Under the pieces are notes generated by a model, which was not told the DNA's origin, made no database searches, and was given only the letters and a program-made list of their open reading frames with translations. Shown one piece after another: positions 42,942 to 51,588 of a DNA stretch of 55,329 nucleotides. This DNA comes from Myxococcales bacterium (GTDB lineage Bacteria; Lernaellota; Lernaellaia; Lernaellales; Lernaellaceae). A program made the position numbers and the translations under genes. How positions within the stretch are numbered: position 1 is the first letter of the stretch; each line of letters opens with the position of its first letter. The stretch is taken from NCBI GenBank assembly GCA_012517325.1, contig JAAYVF010000018.1, forward strand, positions 1 to 55,329, written 5' to 3'.

Positions 42942-45398
42942 TCATTCCGCCGACAAACCAAGATGCCAGAGTGCCCCTTCGCCGGTGTAGACGACGTGCA
43001 AAACACCCGCGCCGTCTTGCAACAGGTTGATCGACTTGCCGACATCGCCGATGGAATCGAGCGTCCGTTTTTCCCAGGAGCCCGTCGCATTGGTCGCATA
43101 CTTCAAATCGCGGTTCGCGGCATCGTAATAGGCGATGTGCGCCGCGCCCGCCTCGTCGATCAGCAGCGACGGATACTGGCTGACGTCACCGGAATCGACG
43201 GTTTCCGTCGTCCAGGCACCGCCGGCGTTAGTCGCGTAGCCCAAACAGCTATTTTCCTCTTGGCAATAGGCGACGTGCAAGACATCTTCATGAATGGCCA
43301 AGGTCACGAAAGAAGTCGATCCGTCGGCCGCGGCGATGGTCTCGATCTGCGGGGTGTTCCAATCGCCGCACGCATGCCGCAATTCCGTGGCCGTCGTGTA
43401 AACGGCATGCAAAACATCCGCCGAGTCGAAAACGATGGCCGTTCCGGACTCCGCTTCACCGTCGATTAAATAGTCGTTGACCAACAGCCCTTCGGGCGGC
43501 GGATCGAAGTAATTCTGACAATCGCCGTACCATGGATCCGGCGTGTAATAATAGGCTTGAAAGAGAACATTATCGGAACGCCAGGCCGCGCCGATTCCGC
43601 TGGCTCCGGAGTAGAAGTACCGTCCGGTAGAAGACCAGCCAGCGCCGTCATTGTCGGCCTTGTAAACCGAATAGCAATTTTCCCATGGATAAGCCGGCTG
43701 ATCTTCGGCATGAGAATTGAAAAGCAGGGCATAGGAAATTCGGGGGTTGCCGGAACCGTCGACGGAAATCGTCGGGTAGAGGCCGGCCAGGTGAATGTCA
43801 AAACCGCCGGTCGTCGGTCCGTAATAATAATAATCGCCTTCGTGGACGATCGTCGATTCGGATTCGCCTGCGGCGAGGTGCGTGTATTTCAAACTGGAAA
43901 AACAACCGCCGTGCTGGGTGTGGAGAAGGCATTGCCTGATGTTGTATGCCAGGTGCAAGGAGCCTTCGTCGTCGAAAACGGCTGCGGCGTGATCGCTGAC
44001 GTCTCCTTCGGTATGCAACAGCGATTGCCGGCTGATCTTGGTGGTCAGTCCGGTGACCACCATCAATTGAGCGCCTTCTTCTTCCGTCAGGTAAGCAAGC
44101 CAAGGCTCGCCGGATCCGTCGATCCCGACTTGATTGAGTAATCCAGCTTTCCAATACCAATCCGCCGGCGGGCCGTCGATCCGCTGGACATCCCAACCGG
44201 TTGCCGTTTGCGCGGCGAAAAAGACGTAGCCTTGAGCCGGGTAATAGTAGGTCTCACCGTAAAAAGAGACTTGGGCCCGATCTTCCGGGTCGATCGCCAG
44301 AGTGGCATGGACTTGGAAATATTCTGAATACTCATCGATCTCTTCGCCCGACCAACCGTCTTCAAGTTTTGATAAATAATATTCAGAACCGAGAACGGCA
44401 TGCGGCCGGCCAGCCGAATCCATTGCCATGGCAATATCGTTGGGCATGCCGATATCCGGCACCGCTTCCTGGATCCACTCGCCGGCAATATTGTTGAGGT
44501 AATAAAGCACACGGGGGCCGTCATCGGCAAAAAGAACGTGAAGCGATCTGTTCAAACCGACCGCCAGATCGGCGGCATCGCAGCCTCCTTGGGCGCGAAC
44601 AATTTTTTCATAAGTCCACTGCCCGCTTTCGTCGGAACCATGATAGAGCGAGCATTGATCGTCGGCGTATCCCGTCAGCAACAAGTGAGAATGATCCTGA
44701 TCATCCAGGCGCAGGCGAATCAGAAAAACATCGCCGGCGATCAAACAACGGCGGCCGATAATTCCGCCCTCAAACTGCACTTCATAAATCGGGCCGTCGT
44801 AGTAAACCTGATAAACGATCCGTACCCTGTTTTGGGAATCGACTGCCAAGTCCAGATTGTTGTAGCCGTCTTCGTTGGCGATCACGTTGGTTTGCCAGGC
44901 CGACGACGGCAGGCTCGACAGCAATATAAGGTAGCGGGAGCGAACGATCAGAATGTACTTTCTACCGTCCGGACCGGTCGCCGACCGCAACCAGTAAACG
45001 GGAGCGCCGCCGTCGATCAATTCGGGGAAATCATCCAGTGGCTTTGATGTATTTTCGTCGCAGGGTTCGATCGTTACATCGTCGTCGTTGTCGTCGTTGT
45101 CGTCGTTGTCGTCGTTATCATCGTTATCGTTGTCGTCGTCATCATCATTGTCGTCATCATTGTCGTCGTTGTCATCATCATCGTCATCGTCAGGGGCGGA
45201 ATCATTGTCGTCGTTGTCGTCATTGTCGTCGTTGTTATCATCATCGTCGTCATCGGCGGGAGACAAGTCGTCAGCGGATGAATCGTCGTCGAGTGGCGAG
45301 AGATCATCGTCGCCGTTTTGTTCATTTCCGTCCGGGGAGCAAGCGACGAGAAGCAATAGGGCCACCAGGAAAAACAGGGGTAGGATTGAAATTTTCAT
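42942..45398 (-). CDS. Lipoprotein with extreme Asp/Asn-rich linker and beta-propeller-like repeats
   Basis: 818 aa. Residues 1-20 are a lipoprotein signal (LVALLLLVACS, Cys 20). Residues about 30-110 are almost only Asp and Asn, with very few other residues. Residues 120-815 contain repeated segments ending in patterns like AAVFDDEGSLHLAYN, VVFDSADVLHAVYTT, LLIDEAGAAHIAYYD, LLQDGAGVLHVVYTG, reminiscent of sialidase/BNR-like propeller blades without Asp boxes. The likely form is a cell-surface binding protein on an acidic stalk. It ends 22 bp from the convergent zinc-ribbon gene. No partner is evident. Confidence 0.85.
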   Translation of the reverse strand: MKISILPLFFLVALLLLVACSPDGNEQNGDDDLSPLDDDSSADDLSPADDDDDDNNDDNDDNDDNDSAPDDDDDDDNDDNDDDNDDDDDNDNDDNDDNDDNDDNDDDVTIEPCDENTSKPLDDFPELIDGGAPVYWLRSATGPDGRKYILIVRSRYLILLSSLPSSAWQTNVIANEDGYNNLDLAVDSQNRVRIVYQVYYDGPIYEVQFEGGIIGRRCLIAGDVFLIRLRLDDQDHSHLLLTGYADDQCSLYHGSDESGQWTYEKIVRAQGGCDAADLAVGLNRSLHVLFADDGPRVLYYLNNIAGEWIQEAVPDIGMPNDIAMAMDSAGRPHAVLGSEYYLSKLEDGWSGEEIDEYSEYFQVHATLAIDPEDRAQVSFYGETYYYPAQGYVFFAAQTATGWDVQRIDGPPADWYWKAGLLNQVGIDGSGEPWLAYLTEEEGAQLMVVTGLTTKISRQSLLHTEGDVSDHAAAVFDDEGSLHLAYNIRQCLLHTQHGGCFSSLKYTHLAAGESESTIVHEGDYYYYGPTTGGFDIHLAGLYPTISVDGSGNPRISYALLFNSHAEDQPAYPWENCYSVYKADNDGAGWSSTGRYFYSGASGIGAAWRSDNVLFQAYYYTPDPWYGDCQNYFDPPPEGLLVNDYLIDGEAESGTAIVFDSADVLHAVYTTATELRHACGDWNTPQIETIAAADGSTSFVTLAIHEDVLHVAYCQEENSCLGYATNAGGAWTTETVDSGDVSQYPSLLIDEAGAAHIAYYDAANRDLKYATNATGSWEKRTLDSIGDVGKSINLLQDGAGVLHVVYTGEGALWHLGLSAE

Positions 45399-45651
45399 GC
45401 CATCGCCCCCAATTTCACGAAAAGAACGTCGAATCGAATGAGGATAACTTTCCTGTCATCTGCTCATTCATTGCAAAAAATGCGCCATTTATCGCATTTG
45501 TCAATCCAGAAATAATCTCCGTAATTTCATCCATATAATGAGGATTCCAACATTAAATCGAATACTTTGCGGTCGGCCAAGCGCTGATTTTTCAGCAGAT
45601 ATTCGGATTGATGTATAAAATCCAGCGACGCCATTGTGAAATCGGCCGGTA

Positions 45652-48600
45652 TTATTTCTCCCGGTCCAACACTTCCCTGACTTTTCGCGCCAAGGTCTGC
45701 GGCGTATAAGGTTTGCCAATGAAATGAATCCCCTCGTCCAGGACACCGTGATGAACGATGACATTTTCGGTGTAGCCGGAGGTAAAAAGAACCCGGATTT
45801 CGGGCCGCGTTTTAAGCAATTCCATGGCGAGCATCTTCCCGTTCATACCCGGCATGATGACATCGGTAATCAGTAAGGAAATTTTATCGGGGAACTCCTT
45901 GGCAGCGTTCAGCGCCTGCTCCGCGTTGGCGCAATGCAGCAGTCGATAGCCAAGTCTGGATAAGACACGAACGGCCAGATCGCGCACGATCGCCTCATCC
46001 TCGACCAGGAGCAACTGTTCCTGACCGGTCGGCAAATTGGTTAACGGGATCGTTTCGGACACTGTTTCGGTCGTACCTATGACCCGCGGCAGATAAACCT
46101 TGACCGTCGTTCCCTGATTCAATTCAGAATAGACTTCGATCGAGCCTCCTGCCTGTTTGACGGCCCCATAAATCGTGGCCAATCCCAACCCGGTCCCCTT
46201 GCCTTTTTCCTTGGTGGTGAAGAAAGGTTCGAAGAGATGCCGTTTCACCTGCTCGCTCATGCCACAGCCGTTGTCGGAGATCGCCAGCATCACGTAATCA
46301 CCCGCTTGAGCCTCCGGATGAAGCCGGCAGTATTCCTCGTCCAGCACGATCGTCGCGGTTTCCAGGAGGAGCTTACCGCCGGCCGGCATGGCGTCCCGCG
46401 CGTTCACCGCCAGGTTGACGATGATCTGCTCGACTTGGCCCGGATCGATTTTTACCGGCCAGAGATCAGCGGCCAGAACCGTGTGCAGCACAATATCCTC
46501 GCCGATCAACCGGATCAGCATTTTTTTCATGCGCGTCAGCACATCGTTCAAATTGAGCACCTTGGGCTCGACGATCTGCTTGCGCGAAAACGCCAGAAGC
46601 TGGCGGGTCAGATTGGCGGCGCTTTCGGCGGCCTTGTTCACGTCGCCCAGGGTTTCGTACAACGGATCGCTGGGATTCAAATCCATCATGGCCAGTTCAA
46701 GGTTACCCATGATGCCGGTGAGCAGATTGTTGAAATCGTGCGCGACGCCGCCGGCCAACCGCCCGATCGATTCCATTTTCTGGGCATGCATCAATTGTCC
46801 CTGCAATCTCATGCGGTCGGTGATATCCGTGAACATGGCGAAGGAGCCGAGAAATTTGCCGGTTTCATCCACCAGCGAAGACGCAGAAATGGTCACCCAA
46901 AGTTCCGAACCGTCCTGGCGCCGATAGCGTTGCTCGTATAGTTGATCGACGCCTTTCGTCCGCTCGCGCAGCTTTTCCAAATGGGCCTCGACATCCTCCG
47001 CGAATAAAAAGCAGGTGGGGGATTTTCCGATGATTTCACTGGCGGGATAACCCAGCATTGCCGCCATCTTTTGATTGACGTAGACCGTTTCCAGATTCGC
47101 GTTCAGACTCCAGATGCCTTCGTTGGAGGTCTCGACGATTTGCCGATATCGTTCTTCGCTCGCCCGGAGCGCCGCTTCGGAACGCTTGCGTTCAGTGATG
47201 TCGTGCATCACCGTCGCGATGATGCTTTGCGAATCGATTTTGGGAAAACCGGGGATGAAGACGCTGATGTCGGTCTGGATGATTTCGCCGGTCTGAAAGT
47301 TACGTAATTGTCCGTCCCCGTGCCACGATCCCGCCTCCAGCAAGGCTGGAATCACCTCTTGCGCCATCTGGATCTGGGCGTCCTCGGGAGCAAAATTGAA
47401 AATCGACAGATCGGTAATTGCCGCCTCCGGAGACAAACCGACCATCCGTCGGGCAGCCGGATTGAGAAACAGCGTTTTACCGTCCAGGGTGGCGATGCCG
47501 ACAAACTCCAGGCTGTTTTCGATCAACGAACCCAGTTGCAGATGCGCCTGCTCGGCTTTCATCCGTTCGGTGATGTCGCGCGCCGCCACGTAGATCCGCC
47601 GGGTCGTCGGATCGAAGACGGAACGCCACTCAATCCACCGATAGGAGCCGTCTTGATGACGACAGCGATTGACGAAATCGTACGCCCGCTTTTTCCCGGC
47701 CAACTCGGCAAGCAAACCTCGCGTCGCTTCCAGGTCATCCGGATGAATAAAATCCAGGAAACTTCGCGCCAGAAGCTCCTGCCGGGAGTAACCCAGCACT
47801 TCCTCCCAGGCCGGATTGATTGCGTGAAACCAGCCGTCGGAGTCGGCGATGCCGAGCAAATCCAGCGTCAGGGAAAAGAATTGATTGAGTTCCTCTGTCT
47901 TTTCCCGAAGCGCCTTTTCCGACAACTTGGTTTGGGTGACGTCAATCAGCACTGCCAGCGAACGAAGGTATCGCCCTTCCGCATCGCGTTCGGCGATTGC
48001 CGAAAGCAGGATATCGACAATCTCGCCGTTTTTTTTTACGAATTGATAGGGCACATCCGCGCAAAACCCTTTTTCGCGGAATTCCGGCAAGACCTCGCTG
48101 GTCGCATAACGGCGAGAAGCTTCCGTCAGAAAATCGACCGACGGTCGGCCGATGACTTCTTCGCGCGTGTAACCCATTTTGGCCAACCAGGTGTCGCTGA
48201 CGCTGACGATGCGGCCGTCGCGATCGATCGAATGCAACATGACCGGGCTTTGGTTGTAAAGCAACCGATAACGGGCCTCGCTCAACCGCAGCTCATCTTC
48301 GGCCTTTTTTCGTTGAGTGATATCCTTGGAAATGCAGATGACCGAATCGGCCGGCCCGCCTTCTTCCTTCCGCAACGGTTTGACGGTCGTGATGTAAAAG
48401 TGCGCCTCATCGCCGGCGATCACCTTCACGTCGATGACCTTGGTCTTGCCGGTTTGCAGCACTTCCCGGACCGCCGAAAAACGTTGTTCGGCTTCTTTTT
48501 CGGGGAAAACGTCCCAGATTCGCCGGCCGACAATCTCCCCGACGGGGCGGCGGACGCCGTCGGCAAACGCCTTGTTCACGTGGAAATAGCGGCCGTCGGC

Positions 48601-48780
48601 GTTGATCACGAACATCGGATCGCTGGAATCGTCGAGCAGGGAGCGGTATTTCATTTCGCTGGCCAGCACGGATTCGAGTTCCCCGCGGCAACGGGTCAGC
48701 AAGGCCTGCAATTCCTCATTTTCCCGCCGGAGCGCGGCCAATTCTTTCTGCCGTTCGCTGACGGTGTCCGGGTTCGCCAT
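45652..48780 (-). CDS. Multi-PAS hybrid sensor histidine kinase with receiver domain
   Basis: 1042 aa, no membrane helices, so cytoplasmic. It starts with a coiled coil (residues 8-45), then five PAS domains (about 45-160, 165-285, 295-415, 420-540, 545-665), each ending in an ITxR-type junction. HisKA contains the phosphorylated His in GGVAHDFNNLLTGIMGN, HATPase has N-box LAVNARDAMPAGG and G-boxes SDNGCGM and GKGTGLGLATIYG, and the C-terminal receiver (about 920-1040) has ITDVIMPG (phospho-Asp) and GKPYTP (Lys). The HDFNN box is typical of the family that controls its own receiver. Ligands are unknown. It stands alone; no response regulator lies next to it. Confidence 0.95.
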   Translation of the reverse strand: MANPDTVSERQKELAALRRENEELQALLTRCRGELESVLASEMKYRSLLDDSSDPMFVINADGRYFHVNKAFADGVRRPVGEIVGRRIWDVFPEKEAEQRFSAVREVLQTGKTKVIDVKVIAGDEAHFYITTVKPLRKEEGGPADSVICISKDITQRKKAEDELRLSEARYRLLYNQSPVMLHSIDRDGRIVSVSDTWLAKMGYTREEVIGRPSVDFLTEASRRYATSEVLPEFREKGFCADVPYQFVKKNGEIVDILLSAIAERDAEGRYLRSLAVLIDVTQTKLSEKALREKTEELNQFFSLTLDLLGIADSDGWFHAINPAWEEVLGYSRQELLARSFLDFIHPDDLEATRGLLAELAGKKRAYDFVNRCRHQDGSYRWIEWRSVFDPTTRRIYVAARDITERMKAEQAHLQLGSLIENSLEFVGIATLDGKTLFLNPAARRMVGLSPEAAITDLSIFNFAPEDAQIQMAQEVIPALLEAGSWHGDGQLRNFQTGEIIQTDISVFIPGFPKIDSQSIIATVMHDITERKRSEAALRASEERYRQIVETSNEGIWSLNANLETVYVNQKMAAMLGYPASEIIGKSPTCFLFAEDVEAHLEKLRERTKGVDQLYEQRYRRQDGSELWVTISASSLVDETGKFLGSFAMFTDITDRMRLQGQLMHAQKMESIGRLAGGVAHDFNNLLTGIMGNLELAMMDLNPSDPLYETLGDVNKAAESAANLTRQLLAFSRKQIVEPKVLNLNDVLTRMKKMLIRLIGEDIVLHTVLAADLWPVKIDPGQVEQIIVNLAVNARDAMPAGGKLLLETATIVLDEEYCRLHPEAQAGDYVMLAISDNGCGMSEQVKRHLFEPFFTTKEKGKGTGLGLATIYGAVKQAGGSIEVYSELNQGTTVKVYLPRVIGTTETVSETIPLTNLPTGQEQLLLVEDEAIVRDLAVRVLSRLGYRLLHCANAEQALNAAKEFPDKISLLITDVIMPGMNGKMLAMELLKTRPEIRVLFTSGYTENVIVHHGVLDEGIHFIGKPYTPQTLARKVREVLDREK

Positions 48781-49012
48781 CGCATCGATCTCCCGAGAGA
48801 ATAAGCCTGAATGGGTAACATAAGGCGACTGTTTTCACTTCACAACAACTCTTTTTATAAATCGTCGGACATACTTTTATCCGGCCGCGATTCGCGGAAA
48901 ACAATAACAAAAAGTCCGAGAAATTAAAACCGGTTTTCCTTCCAAATTGCCGCTTTTCAGATGAAAAGGAATTCAAGTATACTGCGCCATTCAACACTGA
49001 AGGGAGCGGTCG

Positions 49013-50050
49013 ATGAAAACAAGAATTACCGAACTATTCGGCATCCGGTACCCGATCTTGCTTTCCGGAATGAGCTTCGTCAGCGTACCCAAGCTGGTGG
49101 CGGCCGTTTCCAATGCGGGCGGGCTGGGTATTCTGGCTACCGGCACCTTGAACGCGCAACAAACCCGCGACTCGATCCGCGAAATCCGCGAGCTGACCGA
49201 CAAACCGTTCGGCGCCAACGCCACGCTGTTGTTTCCCGGCGCGATCGAAAACGCGAAAATCCTGTTGGAAGCCAAAGTTCCGGTGATCAACTTCGCCCTG
49301 GGCAAAGGCGACTGGATCGCCAAGGAAGCCCACGGTTACGGCGGCAAGGTTATTGCCACGGTAGTCAATCCACGGCATGCCAAACGCGCCGAGGATTACG
49401 GCTGCGACGCGGTAATCGCGACGGGCCATGAGGCGGCCGCGCACGGCGCGCAACCGACCTCCCTGGTGCTGGTTCCCCGCCTGGTCAACGAGCTGAAAAT
49501 CCCGGTCATCTCGGCCGGCGGTTACGCCAACGGGCGCGGCCTGGCGGCGGCCCTGGCGCTGGGCGCGGAAGGCATCGCGATGGGCAGCCGTTTCGGCAAT
49601 ACCGTCGAGAGCCCGGTCCACGAAAAAACCAAGCAACTGACCGTGCAAAAAGACATCACCGACACGCTTTATTCCGACCGCTTCGACGGCATGGACGCCC
49701 GGGTGATGGACACGCCGGGGGCGCGTAAGGCCCTGCGGCAACGGGTCGGCCTGTGGACGGCGTTCGTCAATTCCTTCGCGATCGCCAAGGAAATGCAGAC
49801 CCCCTACTACAAGCTGCTGCTCCAAACCATGAAAGCCGGCCTCAAGCAGACCCTGGTGCTGATGTACCTCGCCAAGGGGTTCCGCAACTTCCGGCTGTCG
49901 ATGGTGGAAGGCGACACGGACGAAGGCGTCTACCCGATCGGCCAGGCCATGGGTTTGATCAAGGATTGCCCGACGGTCGCCGAACTGATGGAGCGCATCA
50001 TTGCCGAGGCCAAGCAGGCGCAAGCGCGGCTGAACGATATTCTGGCCTGA
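49013..50050 (+). CDS. Nitronate monooxygenase / FabK-like flavoprotein
   Basis: 345 aa; AAGGGAG lies 7 bases upstream. It is an FMN-dependent TIM barrel of the 2-nitropropane dioxygenase family: FGIRYPILLSGMSFVSVPKLVAAVSNAGGLGILATG, VINFALGKGDW, DAVIATGHEAAAHG and VISAGGYANGRGLAAALALGAEGIAMGSRF (phosphate-binding). The family oxidises nitronates or, as FabK, reduces enoyl-ACP. The C-terminal extension (about 230-345) with a helical pair is seen in the enzyme subgroup found with fatty acid genes. The facing enoyl-CoA hydratase-like gene hints at lipid metabolism. Substrate uncertain. Confidence 0.9.
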   Translation: MKTRITELFGIRYPILLSGMSFVSVPKLVAAVSNAGGLGILATGTLNAQQTRDSIREIRELTDKPFGANATLLFPGAIENAKILLEAKVPVINFALGKGDWIAKEAHGYGGKVIATVVNPRHAKRAEDYGCDAVIATGHEAAAHGAQPTSLVLVPRLVNELKIPVISAGGYANGRGLAAALALGAEGIAMGSRFGNTVESPVHEKTKQLTVQKDITDTLYSDRFDGMDARVMDTPGARKALRQRVGLWTAFVNSFAIAKEMQTPYYKLLLQTMKAGLKQTLVLMYLAKGFRNFRLSMVEGDTDEGVYPIGQAMGLIKDCPTVAELMERIIAEAKQAQARLNDILA

Positions 50051-50070
50051 GCGAAATCGTTAAATAGCAA

Positions 50071-50101
50071 AGGCGGAGGGCAACATCCTCCGCCTTTTTT
50101 T
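50071..50101. terminator. Bidirectional rho-independent terminator
   Basis: AGGCGGAGG (50071-50079) pairs with CCTCCGCCT (50087-50095), followed by seven T. It lies between two convergent genes; the A-rich flank on the other strand may serve the opposing gene too. Confidence 0.9.
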
Positions 50102-50116
50102 CATCCGCGTGACGAC

Positions 50117-50833
50117 CTACATCATCAGTTGGCCGCTTTCGATATACACGACATCCTCTTTTTCCATGAGTTCCAGGATGTGCTTGTTCATCCGCCGTTT
50201 CATCTCGGCGAAAATCGGCCGCTGTTTGGTGAAAGTCCGCGCGAAGGCCAGCGCCTCTTTTTGCAACTCGTCGTTATCGGCGCAGGCCTTGACGATGATG
50301 TTCGCCGCCGCCAATTCCGCCGCGCCGGCCCGTTTGCCGGTCAACACCAGTTCGATGAATTTGTGCGCCGGCATGATTTTTTGCAGCATAGCCTGCATCG
50401 CGGGCAGCAAGGGGATGTTGATGTCCACCTCGGGCATACAGAAGAAACCGCGATCGGCTTTCATGAACCGGAAATCGCAGGCCGCCGCCATGATCGAACC
50501 GTCGCCGAAAGTATGGCCGTTGATCGCCGCAATCACCGGCATGGGGAAGAGCAGGATGCGGGTGAACATGCGGTTGAGGTCGTACATGAAGGTTTTGATG
50601 GCCGGGAAATCCTGCTGGGCTGCCACGCCCATGATCCAGGCCAGGTCGATGCCGAGTGACCAGTTCTTCGGATCGCCGGAAGTCAGGACCATCGCGGTGA
50701 CGGCGGAGTCTTTTTCGATTTCATCCATCGTCTGCAAGATTGCGGCGAGAAAGTCCGGGTTGTGACGGTTTTCGCCGTTGGTCATGGTGACGATCGCCAC
50801 GGTTCCGTCTTTTTTCCATTCCATCACGGGCAT
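50117..50833 (-). CDS. Enoyl-CoA hydratase/isomerase family protein
   Basis: 238 aa; GGAGGAG lies about 9 bases before the ATG. It has the crotonase fold: VAIVTMTNG, WSLGIDLAWI (first oxyanion residue near 60), PVIAAINGHTFGDGSIMAAACDFRFM (second oxyanion Gly near 110) and a C-terminal helical trimerisation part. The catalytic Glu pair of hydratases is not obvious (DRGFFCMPEVDINIPLLPAM has one Glu), so an isomerase-type role resembling enoyl-CoA delta isomerases is possible. Pathway unknown. Confidence 0.9.
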   Translation of the reverse strand: MPVMEWKKDGTVAIVTMTNGENRHNPDFLAAILQTMDEIEKDSAVTAMVLTSGDPKNWSLGIDLAWIMGVAAQQDFPAIKTFMYDLNRMFTRILLFPMPVIAAINGHTFGDGSIMAAACDFRFMKADRGFFCMPEVDINIPLLPAMQAMLQKIMPAHKFIELVLTGKRAGAAELAAANIIVKACADNDELQKEALAFARTFTKQRPIFAEMKRRMNKHILELMEKEDVVYIESGQLMM

Positions 50834-50975
50834 CGGCCTCTCCTCCTCGCCTGAACGCAGGCGGCAATGTTGTCTGTCGGTTGCACGCGATTCAAGGTCG
50901 GGTTTGCGCCTAATCTAATGGAGAGAGCGGCCGGTTTCAATCGGCGGCGGCTTTCCCGTCGCCGCCGCGTCCGGG

Positions 50976-51581
50976 TTACTTCGCCGGTTGCACCAATGCG
51001 CCGTAAAGGATCAGATCGCGCAAAATCGCCGGCATATTTTCCTGGGAGATAAAGGTCGGTTCCATCAAACAGCGCGCCATGAAGGAGAAGAGCACCCCGT
51101 GGAAAAACTCGACGAAGGTCTCCAAGTTCAAACCGGGGCGGAGTTGTTCCGCCCCGAACGCCCGCCGAAAGATCTCGACTTCCATTTGGTGAATTTCGCA
51201 GTCGATACCGTGCACGTCCAGGAATTCCTCCACGCCTTCGTTGGACGAGATCAATCGGACCAACATGCGGATCAAATCCGGCGTGTCGCGAATCACCGTC
51301 ATCGAGCTTTTGATGCTTTCCTCGATCAATTCGGGCAAGGTCAGGCTCTGTTTCGCAATCTCCTCGACTGTCTTGCGATGGAACGTCAGCGCGTCGTCGA
51401 CGATCTGCCGAAACAACGTTTCCTTGCCGTTGAAATAGTGGTAGATGGCCGGTTTGGAGATGCCGACCTCGCGCGCGATATCCTCCATGCTCGTCTGGCG
51501 ATATCCCTCGACCGCGAAGAGGCGCAGCGCGACTTTCAGAATCTGCTCACGAGTGCTGATCGAACCATTGTTTTCTGTCAT
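50976..51581 (-). CDS. TetR family transcriptional regulator
   Basis: 201 aa from the ATG at 51581, with GGAGTG upstream. The N-terminal HTH (residues about 10-57: REQILKVALRLFAVEGYRQTSMEDIAREVGISKPAIYHYFNGKETLF) is textbook TetR. The C-terminal domain is helical and ligand-binding. It begins 8 bp after the RND pump gene, so it is the distal gene of the efflux operon and probably represses it. Confidence 0.94.
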   Translation of the reverse strand: MTENNGSISTREQILKVALRLFAVEGYRQTSMEDIAREVGISKPAIYHYFNGKETLFRQIVDDALTFHRKTVEEIAKQSLTLPELIEESIKSSMTVIRDTPDLIRMLVRLISSNEGVEEFLDVHGIDCEIHQMEVEIFRRAFGAEQLRPGLNLETFVEFFHGVLFSFMARCLMEPTFISQENMPAILRDLILYGALVQPAK

Positions 51582-51588
51582 TTTTTTT

